Source: Mytilus edulis (Eukaryota > Mollusca > Bivalvia > Mytilida > Mytilidae). From it: a stretch of 64,000 bases of DNA. Under the pieces are notes generated by a model. It did not search any database. It was not told the DNA's origin and worked only from the letters and a program-made list of their open reading frames with translations. This document shows, piece by piece, positions 31,900-44,399 of this stretch. The stretch's first letter is position 1. Each line of letters opens with the position of its first letter. The translations under genes were made by a program, and so were the position numbers. The stretch is from contig NC_092350.1 in assembly GCF_963676685.1 (NCBI RefSeq), positions 71,488,502 through 71,552,501 of the forward strand, in the 5' to 3' direction.

Positions 31900-33650
31900 T
31901 GAAATAAGGGAAAACATCTTAAGCAAAACTGTCTATAAGCTATAGTCTCATGGACACCAAGATATTTAAATATGCCCGGTAATTACGAGACTGACATCCT
32001 TTCAAAAACAGCAGCAAAGGAAGCAAAGAAATACTAATGGAGAAAAACGTCATTACACTACAATGTCAAGCAAACAAGTAATAGTACAGCAAGGAAGGGA
32101 CCGAATGATTGGAAATACCTTATAGACTTATACGAAAAGTGGTAATTTTTCTATATGCTTCCAATACCAGCTCACGACTACTAAATAGTCAAAAGCATCA
32201 TACCGGCATTAGAAATCCAGGGGTACATGTCAATGAGTCAGCCACACAACACTAAATATAACAAGAAGACATCCACATTATACTTGTGATAAATTGAATA
32301 ATGTTATTATTGGCAAAAAAAACCAACCTAATTTTAACCCTTTTTAATTTAATGTTAAATTTCTGTTCTGAATACAAGGACAATACATCTTGAGATAATC
32401 TCTTAGTATTCAAGCTGTGATATAATATTCATTATACATATAACGACAGGATACTAAATAATGATATGTAATATTTGTCTAGTTACATTCCTTGGTTGAA
32501 TCGTTTCAGAGTCATATCGATCTTTACGTTTTATCAATCTCGCTATTACATTTTTTATAATTACATTTTTAAGATTATACAATCAGTGTTGTGTAGAAGA
32601 CTTGTTCATGTATGTATTTATACATTTTAAATTTTAATTTGTTCTATCAGTAGTTATATACAGCTGTACATTTAAAGAATAAGTTGTCAGAATCTTAATT
32701 ATAATGTATGATGATACTTTACTTTAGGTACACTTACGTCAATATAAACTAACTTAAGACAAAACACTTTGTGGAAAATAGATGTATGATCATTGGAACA
32801 GGCACTCACGAGACGATGATGTACACAATAATACAAATTCACTTTAACACAATAGAACCACTTTATATGCTGACAAAGCTACCTTTAAACAAAGAATAAA
32901 GAAAAAATAATACTTCCACCGATGATAAAATTTAGTAAATGTTTTGACTAGTCTGGGATATCGAAAACCCTTGTGTAATAATTTTTCAGTAATACATAAT
33001 ATTTATATTTCTTTATCTAATACATGGAAAAAACAGGAGCGAATTGCAGGGATATATAAACACCATAAGATGGTGACAACGGATCGCCATCATCTAAAAA
33101 TAGATGATAAATAATAGCATATGAAAAATCATCTCTTTTATCATAAATTATTGTATTAAGCTTACTGTTAATGATATAGATATCACGATCCTGGAAAAGG
33201 CAGTGTTCATTGTTCGTGTAAATTTATTTCAAGACGATTTTAATTTTAAATTATCAACTTCCACCACCAACTCCATAATTATAGGAAAAACAATTTCCAA
33301 ATCATTCAGTTTTCAAGGGCTTACAGAGGCTACTCAGATTCTGTAAAACGTCACCAGTATCTGAACAGAAAGTTGCTGAACAAGGGGTTTGTCGCAGAAT
33401 GTTTCTTCCTTTTTTCTAAAACTGTTCAATGGAAGATACGGAGACATTGTTGATAAATATTCATAGTCAACTTCATAAATAATACACGATAGTTTTGAAG
33501 TATAGATTATATGTACTGACGTTGTTTATCAACTTAATACTATGTTCTTTTATTTATTTAGTATCCTTTAAATATTTATCTTAAAGTTTGGAAATAATTA
33601 CTTTTACAGTTAAGACTGGTTTTAGAAGTGTCTGTTTGACGTTTCTCGGT
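31900..33650 (+). repeat. Diverged segmental duplicate of 44.4-45.8 kb
   Basis: Matching blocks in the same order: CCAGCTCACGACTACTAAAT versus CCAGCTTATGACCGCTAAAT; CAATGAGTCAGCCAC versus CAATGAGTTGGCCAC; CCTTGGTTGAATCGTTTCAG versus CCTTGGTTGTATCGTTAAAA; ATCGATCTTTACGTTTTATC versus ATCGATCTTTATATTATATA; GTATGTATTTATACATT versus GTATGTATTTTTACATT. This precedes the unknown gene at 35062 and suggests a duplicated 5' flank. Confidence 0.6.
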
Positions 33651-33929
33651 ACTTGTACATCCCGTCGTCTGTAATTTTACTATGGTTAATTTTTGTATTT
33701 TTGTCTTTTGTTTTTGATAATGTGCTTTGTCTATTTGCCGTTTGGTTTTTCTTTGTTTACATATTTGATTTTATAGTGATTAGAATTATAACACAATGCT
33801 GACTGCTATACCCCTATTTTTTGTCATGCTTACCTAATATTTGTCGGGCTTTTTTGTTGTTGTTCACACATCGTTGTCAATAAAATAGTATTCTATACAG
33901 CTGTTATACAAGCGAAAGGTTTAGCTAGC

Positions 33930-34110
33930 TACAAACCAGTTTTAATCCAGCATTTGCTACATAAGAAAATGTCTATACCAAATCAGGAATATGACAGTTG
34001 TTATTTATTTGTTTGATGTATTTGAGCTTTTATTTTGCCTTTTGCCTAGGGATTTTTACGTGGGGAATTTCCTCGGGATTTGGTATTTGTGTTTCTTTTT
34101 ACATTTTTCA
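33930..34110 (+). repeat. Dispersed 'CAAATCAGGAATATGACAGT' repeat
   Basis: ACCAGTTTTAATCCAGCATT, CAAATCAGGAATATGACAGT, GGGATTTTTACGTGGGGAAT. Same family as 31490 and 63490. Confidence 0.7.
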
Positions 34111-34204
34111 AAATAATATGGTGTTAAAAACAAATAGTTTAAGATACCGAAATGATCGAAATGGCAGTTTCGATCTGTTTAAAATGATCAGATTGGGGAA
34201 AAAA

Positions 34205-34600
34205 ACAGCACAGTATATACTTTAGCAGAGAGGTGGACCATATCAATAGGGCATTGAAACTCATTAGTCGAAATAAACAGACAAATACAAGAAAACAAAA
34301 GAAAAGTAAAAAAGACAACATGAAAAACACCTAAAACTGGGGGTGTTCTAAAGTATTCCAGATGAGTAAGCAAGCCCTGTTCCACATGTGGCACCCGTCG
34401 TGTTCTCATGTAAGTACATATCAGGTAAAAACTCAAATTGCATAGAAAAGGAGGACGGGGTTGTAGCTATGACAATTAGAATATATCCGTCGTCCTCTAG
34501 GAAACAATTATTCCATTATGGGCAACCAACTCGTGATGGCGTCTATGAAATTTACGAATGCATGCTTGTGAAGCGCGATTTCATTCATTTACAAATTAAA
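34205..34600 (-). repeat. Dispersed 'ATGTGGAGCAGGATCTGC' family (reverse) plus linked segment
   Basis: CAAGCCCTGTTCCACATGTG followed by GCACCCGTCGTG is the reverse of the start of the family at 43640. It continues into CTATGACAATTAGAATATAT and CAACTCGTGATGGCGTCTAT, another segment I recognise as repetitive in mussels. The 86-aa ORF here is treated as repeat-derived. Confidence 0.6.
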
Positions 34601-35061
34601 ACGAAACTACATTTGGATTCTTTTCTCGGGATTTTTTTTATATTTTAATACACATCCACGTTTATTTTCTATTTATCTCGGTATAACATGATACTGTCTG
34701 TAATTTGTAATTATTAATATATCAACGATTTTTTCCCCCGCATTTTTCCAAAGTGGAACGTTATTGCCTTCTCATAACATGCATAACGAATACTAATTAT
34801 TTTTTGTAAAATTATAGCTCCTGCCCCTTTGACAAACTTGTTTATGAATAAATAGATTTTCAGTAATAAATCAGTATTTTTTTTAATTATATGTATTATA
34901 TTATTACTTGTTTTTTATTCAGATATAGACATTTTGTAATCTAACGATTTTTTATGGATTTTGAAACACTTTTATTACATGGCACATCCATCCTTTTGTT
35001 TTTTTCGTTAAACTATATATAGTGGATTTTAACACATATCAATATATTTTCTAACCTACAG

Positions 35062-38000
35062 CAACGGCATATGATGGACGAAAAGATAAAAGAAACTGAA
35101 ACACAAGAAGAAGGCTACTTACGTATTGGTATAAGTATCGTTTTATATATGTAACATTGGTAGTTATAAATTTGCTTATCTATGCCTTTTTATCGGGATC
35201 ATTATACCCAATATGCATTGAACATTCTATCTTTTAGTCAAGCAATCATGTAAAAGATAAAAATGCCATTTCCGAAAAAATCATTACTGACATGTATGTG
35301 TTATGTTATATTTACCCATGACGAATAAATGTGTTAAAACACTGCTTATATATAGTTTGTTAGATTTTAATTTCAATTGTTTTTCACTAATCATTTTGGG
35401 TCCCCTTATAGCTTAGCTTGCTGTTTGGTTTCAGCCAAGGCTTTGTGTTGAAGGCCTGGCTATGATCTATAATTGTTTACTTTCATACAATGTGATTTGA
35501 ATGCAGAGTTGTCTCATTGACACTCATATCATATCTTCAAAAATTCATTTTTATCTGTATGTCAAATTGTTTCATATTTTTCTTCACACATCAATAGTAT
35601 TACAATGCTCATATACAATTACCTCACTAGGGTACACAAAAAAGAAACATAATTCTTCTCAAGTCAAAACTACTGTGTCACCTAAAGAGATAGAGATATT
35701 ATTCGTCGAAATGTGCACTATTGAAATTGGTTTCGTTTATATCATTGAATATTATTGTTTCCTGTTTACCAGAGATCACACTTTCGTATTTGGGAGAGAA
35801 CAGCCAACGAGATGTGTATCCGGGTTGATTGTTTCATTAGGTGTATTGACATTCGAGGACAGAACATAGGTCATACGAACTAAGTATGTATTTATCATGT
35901 TGAGACGTTGTCGCCTCAGTATGTAACAGACTTTAACATGGTTATAAGCAGTAATTGTAAACTTTTTTTCTTTTCAGAACAACAAAACGTTAAGTTTGGT
36001 AATCTTGTATACAAAGTGCAAATGCATTTAAATGTGGAGAAAAAGGCACGAAAACGAAATTTACAGGGATTGATATGCTGTACTAAAAGTAAGTATTCCC
36101 ACATTTGACGAAATCCATTAAAAAAAGAAAAATTAAGGAACTTTCTTTCAATTAATGTCTTCACATATTCTGAAAACAATTCATAATACTTTCAGTTAAT
36201 GATGTACAAATGTTAGGTTTAAACTTGTTGACAGATGTTCGGACACCTTGTTGTTTTTCCTATAATATAGGGTAAACTATTTTGCTCCCAGAGCATCCGT
36301 TTTTTGTTCAAATAAGACTTTAATTGACCATTAAAGTTCATTAACCAAACTTTTAGCAGATTCTACATTTCTTTTCTTTTGATTTGAGACCTTAATATTA
36401 GCAATGCAAATATAAGGTTAAAGACAAGTCAGCCTTTTCCCTCCAATTAAAAGAAAACAACTATCTCGAAAAGGAGCTTCATGACCTATCAAATGTTCAG
36501 CTTCGTTTGTACCGTACCTGTAATTTTTCTGACTTATAGTATCAATTAATAGTTCTAGACTTTTTTCAATTTTATCTAAGTACATCTTTTATATATATAA
36601 GCTTCCACGCCAGAAGCAGGTTTTGATGATACAAGTCAAATTGAAACATACATATCGTATTTAAGAACTTGTTATTTAGTTATAAGTTTTTAAAAACATT
36701 CTTGAGGAATAAAAGATTAGAAGTAGGTAGTTACTATGCCGAGTTTTTTTGATATTAACATTTAATCTTAGTTTCTTCTTTATGCTTGAGTTGTAGATTA
36801 TCAACCAGACAAATATCAAGAACGACAATCCTTTTCTGATGACAGTAAGTGCAAAACTGTTTTTATAATTTGTAAGCATTTTGACGGCCGCTGTCGTGAT
36901 GTTGTTTTTTGAATATTTTTCTATGAATGCACCGATTACATTTCTACAAATTATTTACTGTGAATATTCCATAATATGAAATTTGTGTTTACATTCTCCC
37001 TTAGTTTAGTGATTCTCTTGCTGCATTGAAGACCCATTGTCTATTTATTTTTCCTCGCTTTAACCTGTCTCATTTTTTATCACCCCACCGTGTCTAATAA
37101 TTTCTGTTCACAGATACGTTTCCATTTCCAAGACGCAGAACGCCGCAGCCATTTTAGCGCTTATAAGTTCTCTGCGAGGCAGAATGATATGACCTTGTTA
37201 TTGTGTTCTATGCAGAGAGATACAAATACAAAAAAAAACTTGTCTTGCAATCTCAGTTTTTTCTCTATACCTTTATCATGTTTATTCTCGTACAATGTGC
37301 GCTATTTGATAATAATTTAATATACTTCGAGGTAAGCATCACTGTTTGTTATTTGGGGATATATTTTAACCAATAATGTAAAATCAATAGTTGCCTAGCT
37401 GTTGGTACATACAGTAGCAGACTGATGAAATGTTACGCTTACATTTTTGTTTTTAACAGAAGTAAAAATTTAGCTTTCCAACTTCCAATTTAAATACAGT
37501 TTCCCTTTAGGTAAGACATATAACATTTATTGCAATACATCTTGTAGTATCCTATATTTTATGATGATATGATGATAAACCCATAACCAAGGAATCGAGC
37601 TTGAATTTCATATAATGAAGACTAAATGTTTCAATCAGTTAAATTGAAGTCTCGAGCTGGTATGTCAGTAACTGTCAGTAGTCCTTTGTAAATTTATGTA
37701 TCATTGTCATTTTGCATAGTTTGTTTTGTTACATATTTTGACATCGGAGTCTGACTTTTTTTTATGTGAATTTTATGGTGTGTATTTATATTTGTTTGTT
37801 TTTTTCAACACTGGCTGGAGGTATAGGAGAAGGTTGAGATTTCACATAAAACCTTTTACACTGACGCATTTTTGCGCCTGTAATAAGTCAAGGGCTTATG
37901 GCCACTGTAAGTTTTATATGATTTTCATTTCATTTTTTTTTTATGTTTTGGAGTTATGTATAAGTCCATTATCAATGAATTAGTTCAGATTTTTGTTTAG

Positions 38001-40758
38001 GGGCAAGATGAAGCACGCCTCCAGGTGCTGGATTTTTCCGCTGTGTTATTTCCATTCTCAATTTTAATTGTGGAATTTCTTAAATCCCTGTTTATGAAGT
38101 GTATTGTATCAAAATCGACTGTATTATTTCACAATGGAAGTTGAATTTATTCATATAAAATACAATTTCAAAAACTGTATATACATTGATATATCAGTGG
38201 GGTAAATAATGAACATTTGATGAAATATAAATCCACAAGACATGAAAAAGGATACGTTTTTTATGTCATGTAATAAAATCATGTTTCAGAACCATGTGAC
38301 AATTAGTGTGTAAAATGAAAACATACTTTAAATACTTTTTTTTTCATAATGTAGCATAGTTTAGGTAAAATCTTTTTTGTCATTTTATTAGACGAAACCT
38401 GTTACATCAAATGGAAAATAGAAACAGCAGATGAGACGAAAATCGAAAAAGTAATACCTGAATTAGAAATGGCGGTTAATTACATGGAAGCACCTTTCAG
38501 AATTGAATTTGTTCATATTGGTTCCCTCATTCTTGGTACTACAGTCAAAAGTGGTATTCTTCAAAACAACAAGGTTTTGCGACGTGCAGTGAAAACGTTT
38601 TTGAAGGAAATACAGTTTTTTGGCGAAATCAACACGAACTACAAAGTTGTGTTAAAGGTTGATGCATTTCAGTTGGATAAAGAGAAATTCTGTAAGATTA
38701 TCGGTTTTTTTAAGTTGAAGAAACTCTAGCTGTCAAAATTTTATATGTGATTTATAACATTTTGTATTTTATTCAGCTTGTTTTGACCAAATTGACCAAA
38801 ATGACAGATACTATCGAATATTGTTCAATATACCGCTTTTTTCAATGAAACCTTACTTTATTCCAATATTTGTTTTTCTAAATTGTTTTTAATGCAAAAA
38901 TTATACGTTCAAATAATACTTTAGAACCGTTAAATTGATAAAATGTCAATAATAGTTATCAAAAGTACCAGGATTATGATTTAGTACGCCAGACCGCGCG
39001 TTTCGTCTACACAAGACTCATCAGTGACGGTCATATCAAAATAGTTATAAAGCCAAACAAGTAAAAAGTTGAAGAGCATATCGTTATCAACTAGATATAA
39101 AATTTCAATCTTGGTATCTATGATGAGTTGATCAATATCACAAAATATAAAATAAAGTTATTGCAATATGTTGTACATAGATCTAATCATAATTTCAAGT
39201 AAATTCATTTTTAGAACGATGATATTCATTGGACGTTGACAAATAGTTTTGAACACTTTTATTTCACGTCTGTCCAGTCGGTAACACTTAAAATCCACCA
39301 TTTTGAATTCTGAAACTTTTTGTGCGTAATTTTGCAAATAGATAGTCACATGGTGTGCATCAAAATCTACAGAATGGTTCGAACACCTAAATAAATCTAC
39401 TATTTATATTTGGCACCCGGATCATGCCCATAACATCACAATGCTTATAAGTCACTCGGTTTAATTTTTCGGATTGTAAACATAAAAAATAATAATAATC
39501 TTAATATTTGAAATTTGATTGCGTCATGGATAATTTTGGATCGTGTTGATAGAATGAGTAATGATGTATGGTGTAAGGTGTTTGGTGCGAAAGTGTAACG
39601 TGTATGGTGTAATGGTACAAGGTGTATTGTGTAATGGTGTATGATGTAATAGTGTATGGTGTTAGTTGGTAGTTTACACCATCCAAGGACTGTACTAGAT
39701 TTACAATATTATATTTCTTTCTTTGTATTTATCTCTTTTACGTTATTGGAAGGTATTTTTGAGGCATTTTAAATACAATCGGCAATAAGGTATACAATGT
39801 ATTTGGTATTGTTATTACACACGGTGGTATGATTTTTATTGTTGAAAAACTTTAAATCTCAATGATGATTGTATCTAGCATGGTACTTTCCCTCCTCCCT
39901 CTTCTTTTTTTTTGTTGTTATAAGAGAGGAAAGGTTTCGTTTGAAACATGTGAAATAGTGTAGACCTAAGACATTCCTTTCTTACCTTGCCTATACTTAT
40001 AAGGCAACATCTTTGATTTTTTAATGAATTTGATGATATCGGTTATAGTTGTGCAAAACTTGATTCCATGTTAAATGTGTATTTTCGGTGAAGGTAAGGG
40101 TAAAATGCCTGTGAGACTGTGTTTGTTTACTGATTACTACATATGTTATAGGTGAATGATTCGATTTTTATATCTGAACTTTCAAAACATAATAATTTCA
40201 GATTTGAAAAATGCTGATGATTCGCCTGGTAGTCCCTCAGATGAATGTGAAAAGGATCCTTTTTTTGTAGAAGTTTCAGAATGCAGTTCGAATGAACCGC
40301 TGCCAATATCAAATAATGCTGGGCGGTGTGAATCAAACCTGGTAGAAAATTCAGATAACAGTTTGAATGCACCATTGCCAGTATCAAATAATGTTGTGCG
40401 GTGTTATTCTCGAAATATTCACGAGTTAAACCTAGATCGAGCTCCAGAATACAGTTCGAATACACCGCAGCCAGTATCACATAATGCTGTTCGGTGTTAT
40501 TCTCGAAATATTCACGAGTTAAACCTAGATCGAGCTCCAGAATACAGTTCCAATGCACCGCAGCCAGTATCAAATAATGCTGTTCGGTGTTATTCTCGAA
40601 ATATTCACGAGTTAAACCTAGATCGAGCTCCAGAAAACAGTTCGAATGCACCGCGGCGAGTATCAAATAATGCTGTTCGGTGTGTTTCTCGAAATATTCA
40701 CGAGTTGAACCTTGAATATTCGGAATGTCCAGAACAATTAGTATATGTATATAACTAA
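35062..40758 (+). CDS. Uncharacterised five-exon protein with C-terminal 31-residue repeats
   Basis: Not recognised. Exons by splice sites and phase: 35062-35128 (first Met 35071), 35978-36088, 36797-36844, 38392-38691, 40202-40758. Every intron is phase 1 and the five join to about 357 aa. The first three exons are short and charged (MMDEKIKETETQEEGYLRI; KKARKRNLQG; YQPDKYQERQSFSDD). Exon 4 (99 aa) is the only clearly globular part, with alternating strand- and helix-like segments (TCYIKWKIET, RIEFVHIGSLILGTTV, RRAVKTFLKEIQFF, YKVVLKVDAF). It faintly recalls TRADD-N-like modules of mollusc immune proteins, a guess only. Exon 5 is Ser/Asn/Pro-rich and carries three near-identical 31-aa repeats (CYSRNIHELNLDRAPE core) plus partial ones. 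An acceptor-like site before 35062 suggests a 5' UTR exon upstream. Exon 4 could instead read through to a stop at 38729. Diverged sequence like the 5' flank and last exon recurs at 44-52 kb. Confidence 0.6.
35400..35545 (-). repeat. Dispersed 'GCCAATGAGACAACTC' repeat (reverse)
   Basis: TAGCTTGCTGTTTGGTTTCA, TGTTGAAGGCCTGGCTATGA, TGTGATTTGAATGCAGAGTT. It lies in intron 1 of the unknown gene; the overlapping 122-aa ORF begins in this repeat and is not supported. Confidence 0.7.
37960..38070 (+). repeat. Dispersed repeat (GCACGCCTCCAGGTGC type)
   Basis: TTTGTTTAGGGGCAAGATGA, GCACGCCTCCAGGTGC and TATTTCCATTCTCAATTTTA match 8970-9145 with an internal deletion. Confidence 0.7.
38980..39085 (+). 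repeat. Dispersed CGCCAGACGCGCG repeat, copy 2
   Basis: TACGCCAGACCGCGCGTTTC, GACTCATCAGTGACGGTC, AAAAAGTTGAAGAGCAT. Truncated relative to the 43415 copy. In intron 4 of the unknown gene. Confidence 0.8.
39555..39665 (+). repeat. Degenerate GTGTATGGTGTAAT minisatellite
   Basis: About eight imperfect units of GTGTATGGTGTAA(T) in tandem. The minus-strand 61-aa Tyr/Thr-rich ORF is produced by it. Confidence 0.8.
40401..40715 (+). repeat. 93-bp coding tandem repeat
   Basis: GGTGTTATTCTCGAAATATT recurs at 40400, 40493 and 40586, with a fourth diverged unit (GGTGTGTTTCTCG) at 40679 and a degraded one before. The 93-bp period is a multiple of three and keeps the frame. The opposite strand is also open over the array, a by-product of the period and not a second gene. 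Confidence 0.92.
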
Positions 40759-41009
40759 GCTGTATTTCAGATTAATATATAAATGAAACCTTTTTTGAAA
40801 GATATCGTGCGGTAATTATTGTTAGAGACAGTTCAAATTAAACAATTGTGTCTGTTTGTGTTGGATGCCAACTTTTGTTAAAATTAAACGGAACTGCCTA
40901 AATAACATACAAGTGGGAGATTAACCAAGATATAAAATCAGATTTAACGCACGATTCTTTCAGGAAATGAAGTGTACATATAGGTTTAGTACCATTTAAA
41001 TGTTAAATC

Positions 41010-41280
41010 CCGCTGCACCTGTCCTAAGTCAGGAATCTGATGTACAGTAGTTGTCGTTTGTTTATGTAATTTATACGTGTTTCTCGTTTCTCGTTTTTTA
41101 TATAGATTAGACCGTTGATTTTCCCGTTGAAATGGTTTTACTTTAGTAATTTTGGGGCCTTTTATAGCTTGCTGTTCGGTGTGAGCCAAGGCTCCGTGTT
41201 GAAGGCCGTACACTGACCTATAATGGTTTACTTTTATAAATGTTATTTGGATGGAGAGGTGGCATTCACACCAAATCTTC
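41010..41280 (-). repeat. Dispersed 'GCCAATGAGACAACTC' repeat (reverse)
   Basis: GCACCTGTCCTAAGTCAGGA, GATTAGACCGTTGATTTTCC, TAGCTTGCTGTTCGGTGTGA, TTGAAGGCCGTACACTGACC. One of the longest copies here. Confidence 0.75.
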
Positions 41281-42349
41281 CTATATCTATAGACTGATTA
41301 TATAATGCTTCTGTATTTTTGGTGATTGCCACAATTCTAGAAAGCGTTTTGTCATTGAGTTTTATCATATAAACGGTTGAACAAAGAAATTAGAATTGGA
41401 GTATGTGCTTCTGGAAAAACCATTTTAAACGTAATTCAAAAAATAAAGAATGCAGTATATACAATTATATATTTTTTATTATGCTACATTAAAACGTATC
41501 ACATAATTTTTAAGATAGATATTTTGAAAAAAAACCAACATGTTTTTATCTTTGATATGTGTCCATACGATACAAAAACAGCACACACGACTTTTGACAG
41601 TTTTGAATATACGATAAGTGTTTTACAGCGTTTTTAATTTCAAACGAACACACAATGATACACTGCAATATGTTATGTATACTATTGGTATCGGTATAGG
41701 ATTTGACTCAGAACTTGTTAGTTAGTGGCAATATTGATTATGTGGAAGGCCTTGAACAGTGTAAATTTTAAACAAAACTGCTGTCCTATATTGGTCCTAT
41801 ATAAAGTCAAATTCTTTGTTTGGTCGTTTTTATGTCATGCCGTTTAGCAAACGTGATTTTGTTATTTCAGTAATACAAATACATGTATATGAAAATGATG
41901 GAAATATGAGAATAATTTAGACTTTCCAGTTTAATAAAAAACAAAGTATAAGCAGCCTCATACATCACCCAATATTATTAGTCATCGATTTCATGTAAAT
42001 ATCTTAATATTGCAATTTCTTATTGTAATTGTCGTATCAACATATTTTTTTTATGAAGATGGTCAGTTGTTTAATATTTTCATACATAAACAGCAGGACC
42101 ATAAATATATGAAGTAGGATGGAAAAAAAATAGTAGTATGTTAGCTAATTTTTAGATAGTAGAGTTAATTCGCTTATCTTAATTATAACAAATCTTAAAA
42201 TGTCTTTTTTTTTTGACAAGTTTTATATTTTTGTTCTGAATGTTTCACATCCCTATCATGTAAAAATGTTGATGTTTCACAGTCATGCACGAGAACAAAC
42301 ATTATTAAACTTTTAACATACAAAATAAATAGAGTTGTTTCAAGCTAAT

Positions 42350-42535
42350 TGCCTTCTCGTTTTTTATGTAGATTGGACCATTGGTTTTTCCGTTTGAGTG
42401 GTTTTACACTAGTTTTTGTTGGGGCCCTTTATAGCTTGCTGTTGGTGTTAGCCAAAGTTCCGTGTTACATATATTGGTATAATTTAAATATTGTGACTTG
42501 CATGGAGAGTTGCCTCATTGGCTCTACATTTTCTT
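42350..42535 (-). repeat. Dispersed 'GCCAATGAGACAACTC' repeat (reverse), deleted copy
   Basis: TAGATTGGACCATTGGTTTT, TTATAGCTTGCTGTTGGTGT, TGTGACTTGCATGGAGAGTT; the GTTGAAGGCC segment is missing. Confidence 0.7.
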
Positions 42536-42829
42536 ATATCTATGTCTTTCCTTACAGTTGTATTGCAGAAACAAAAATATATTAGAATGAAAAAGGACAT
42601 TTTGTGAACAAATGATTTCTTTAATGTCCAATTTTCTTTTTTAAAGCGTGCAGATTTATTTGAGTTAATACTTTGTTTCAAAACACAAAGATACACTGCA
42701 ATTGCTTTAAGCTATGTTTATTACGCTGCATTCCGCATATTATTTTAAAAAGTATCTTTTTGCACTAGTATATTTGTTTTCATTTATGAATTTAAGCAAG
42801 TATATTGATGCAATTTATATGATAAATGC

Positions 42830-43075
42830 TCCACAGGTATATGCCATATGTGGAGCAGGATCTGCTTACCATTCCAGAGCACCTGATATCACTCCTATTT
42901 TTTGGTGGAGTTCGTGTTACTTAGTCTTTATTTTTCTATGTTGTGTCTTCTGTAGTATTATTTGTCTGTTTGTGTTTTTATTTTTAGCCATGGCGTTGTC
43001 AGTTTATTTAATTTCAGTCTGCGAGTTTGACTGTCCCTCTGGTATCTTTGGTCCCTCTTTTATAAAAGAATAGGA
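42830..43075 (+). repeat. Dispersed 'ATGTGGAGCAGGATCTGC' repeat, copy 1
   Basis: ATATGTGGAGCAGGATCTGC, AGAGCACCTGATATCACTCC, TTTTTAGCCATGGCGTTGTC, GACTGTCCCTCTGGTATCTT. The 119-aa ORF spanning it is a passenger. Confidence 0.75.
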
Positions 43076-43079
43076 ATTA

Positions 43080-43395
43080 GAAAATATTGTGAGAAGAAAG
43101 AGACATGAGCAAAACCATTTGGACAGAAAATGTATACAAATATACTACAGTCTTTAAAATTGACAAAGAATACTGTAGCCCAGCAGAACCAAAGAAACTG
43201 CATAACTGTTGCAGAATACATTGATTCTACACAGGTATATGTATGCTACATCTTCCAGACAAGCATTAGAGATTGAATCAGGATTAATGCCGGTAGAGCT
43301 TTGGTTAAAAAATGCATAAACCATAAAGCTAAGATTAAGTCTACAGCTACACAAGAACCCATCAAACAACAGCTTATGATGTATGATATTAGTTA
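43080..43395 (+). repeat. Dispersed repeat, empty-site copy for the hAT insertion
   Basis: Diverged match to the two flanks of the 28742-30136 element, continuous across AGCTACACAAGAACCC, where the other copy is interrupted. Confidence 0.65.
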
Positions 43396-43414
43396 TCAAA
43401 AGTACCAGGATTAT

Positions 43415-43570
43415 AACTTTATACGCCAGACGCGCGTTTCGTCTACATAAGACTCATCAGTGGCGCTCAGATCAAAATAGTAAAAAAGCCAAACAAATAC
43501 AAAGTTGAAGAGCATTGAGGACCCAAATTTCCAAAAAGTTGTGCCAAATACGGCTACGGTAATCTACTCC
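43415..43570 (+). repeat. Dispersed CGCCAGACGCGCG repeat, copy 3
   Basis: ATACGCCAGACGCGCGTTTC, GACTCATCAGTGGCGCTC, TACAAAGTTGAAGAGCATTG, TGTGCCAAATACGGCTACGG, CTACTCCTGGGGTAG. The fullest copy here. Confidence 0.85.
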
Positions 43571-43629
43571 TGGGGTAGGTATGCCATCTATGTGACCAAC
43601 CGAATTAGACTATTGACCGGATTTGTTAT

Positions 43630-43870
43630 CACATAAGCAACACGACGGGTGCCACATGTGGAGCAGGATCTGCTAACCCTTTCAGAGTACCTGAGATTAC
43701 CCCTAGTGTTTGTTAGGGTTCGTGTGGCTTATTCTTTAGTTTTCTATGTTGTGTCATGTGTACTATTGTTTGTCCTTTTTCATTTTTAGCCACGGCGTTG
43801 TCAGTTTATTTTCGAATTATGAGTTTAACTGTCCCTCTGGTATCTTTCATCTCTCTTCTATGATAAATGC
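43630..43870 (+). repeat. Dispersed 'ATGTGGAGCAGGATCTGC' repeat, copy 2
   Basis: CACGACGGGTGCCACATGTG, GAGCAGGATCTGCTAACC, AGCCACGGCGTTGTCAGTTT, AACTGTCCCTCTGGTATCTT. Confidence 0.8.
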
Positions 43871-44399
43871 TCCAGACCAATGTTCAATGCCTAAAAAAAA
43901 AACACCAAAAAAAACCCAACTTCGTTATAATGCATTACAAAAGCTTTTCTGGATTAACCTCCATTACGAACCCTCAAATCCGAATACTTGAAAGCCAAGG
44001 GTGTGTAGCAGACGTTCAAGAGCTATTTCTCAAATATAATATAAAAATAGTCAAATCCATCAAAGGCCAAACAAGCAGCAGAAATGGACAAACAGAGAAA
44101 GAGCTCTGCCAGGAAAATGAAATACAACTCATGAGAGATTGCAAACAAAACAAACACTAATGTTTATAGATGAATCATACTTCGGGAACCCATGACCTGG
44201 TGAATAAGGATCATTTATCTACACCGTGCAAAGTAAACCTGCGTTATGACTATCAATGCAATAGGAATATGCCGTTGAGCTCCCAAAAAATCTTACCGCT
44301 GTCTCTAAGAGTGTCCATGCTATGAAAACAAACGCATGTATTTTTTTCTAAATGCAATGTTTTTTATTATTGCAAGTATTGAAAAGGAAGTACCATAAA

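Noticed and set aside
34388..34648. 86-aa ORF that looks protein-like
   Set aside because: It overlaps a dispersed repeat (CACGACGGGTGCC family and a linked segment); no splice context.
37121..37170. Extra exon of the unknown gene after TTCTGTTCACAG
   Set aside because: In the phase required by the other exons it reaches a stop after 14 codons. It could be an alternative end but nothing else supports it.
40127..40666. 179-aa minus-strand ORF opposite the repeat exon at 40202
   Set aside because: It is open only because the 93-bp repeat is a multiple of three on both strands. The plus-strand frame has the splice acceptor and the phase continuity.
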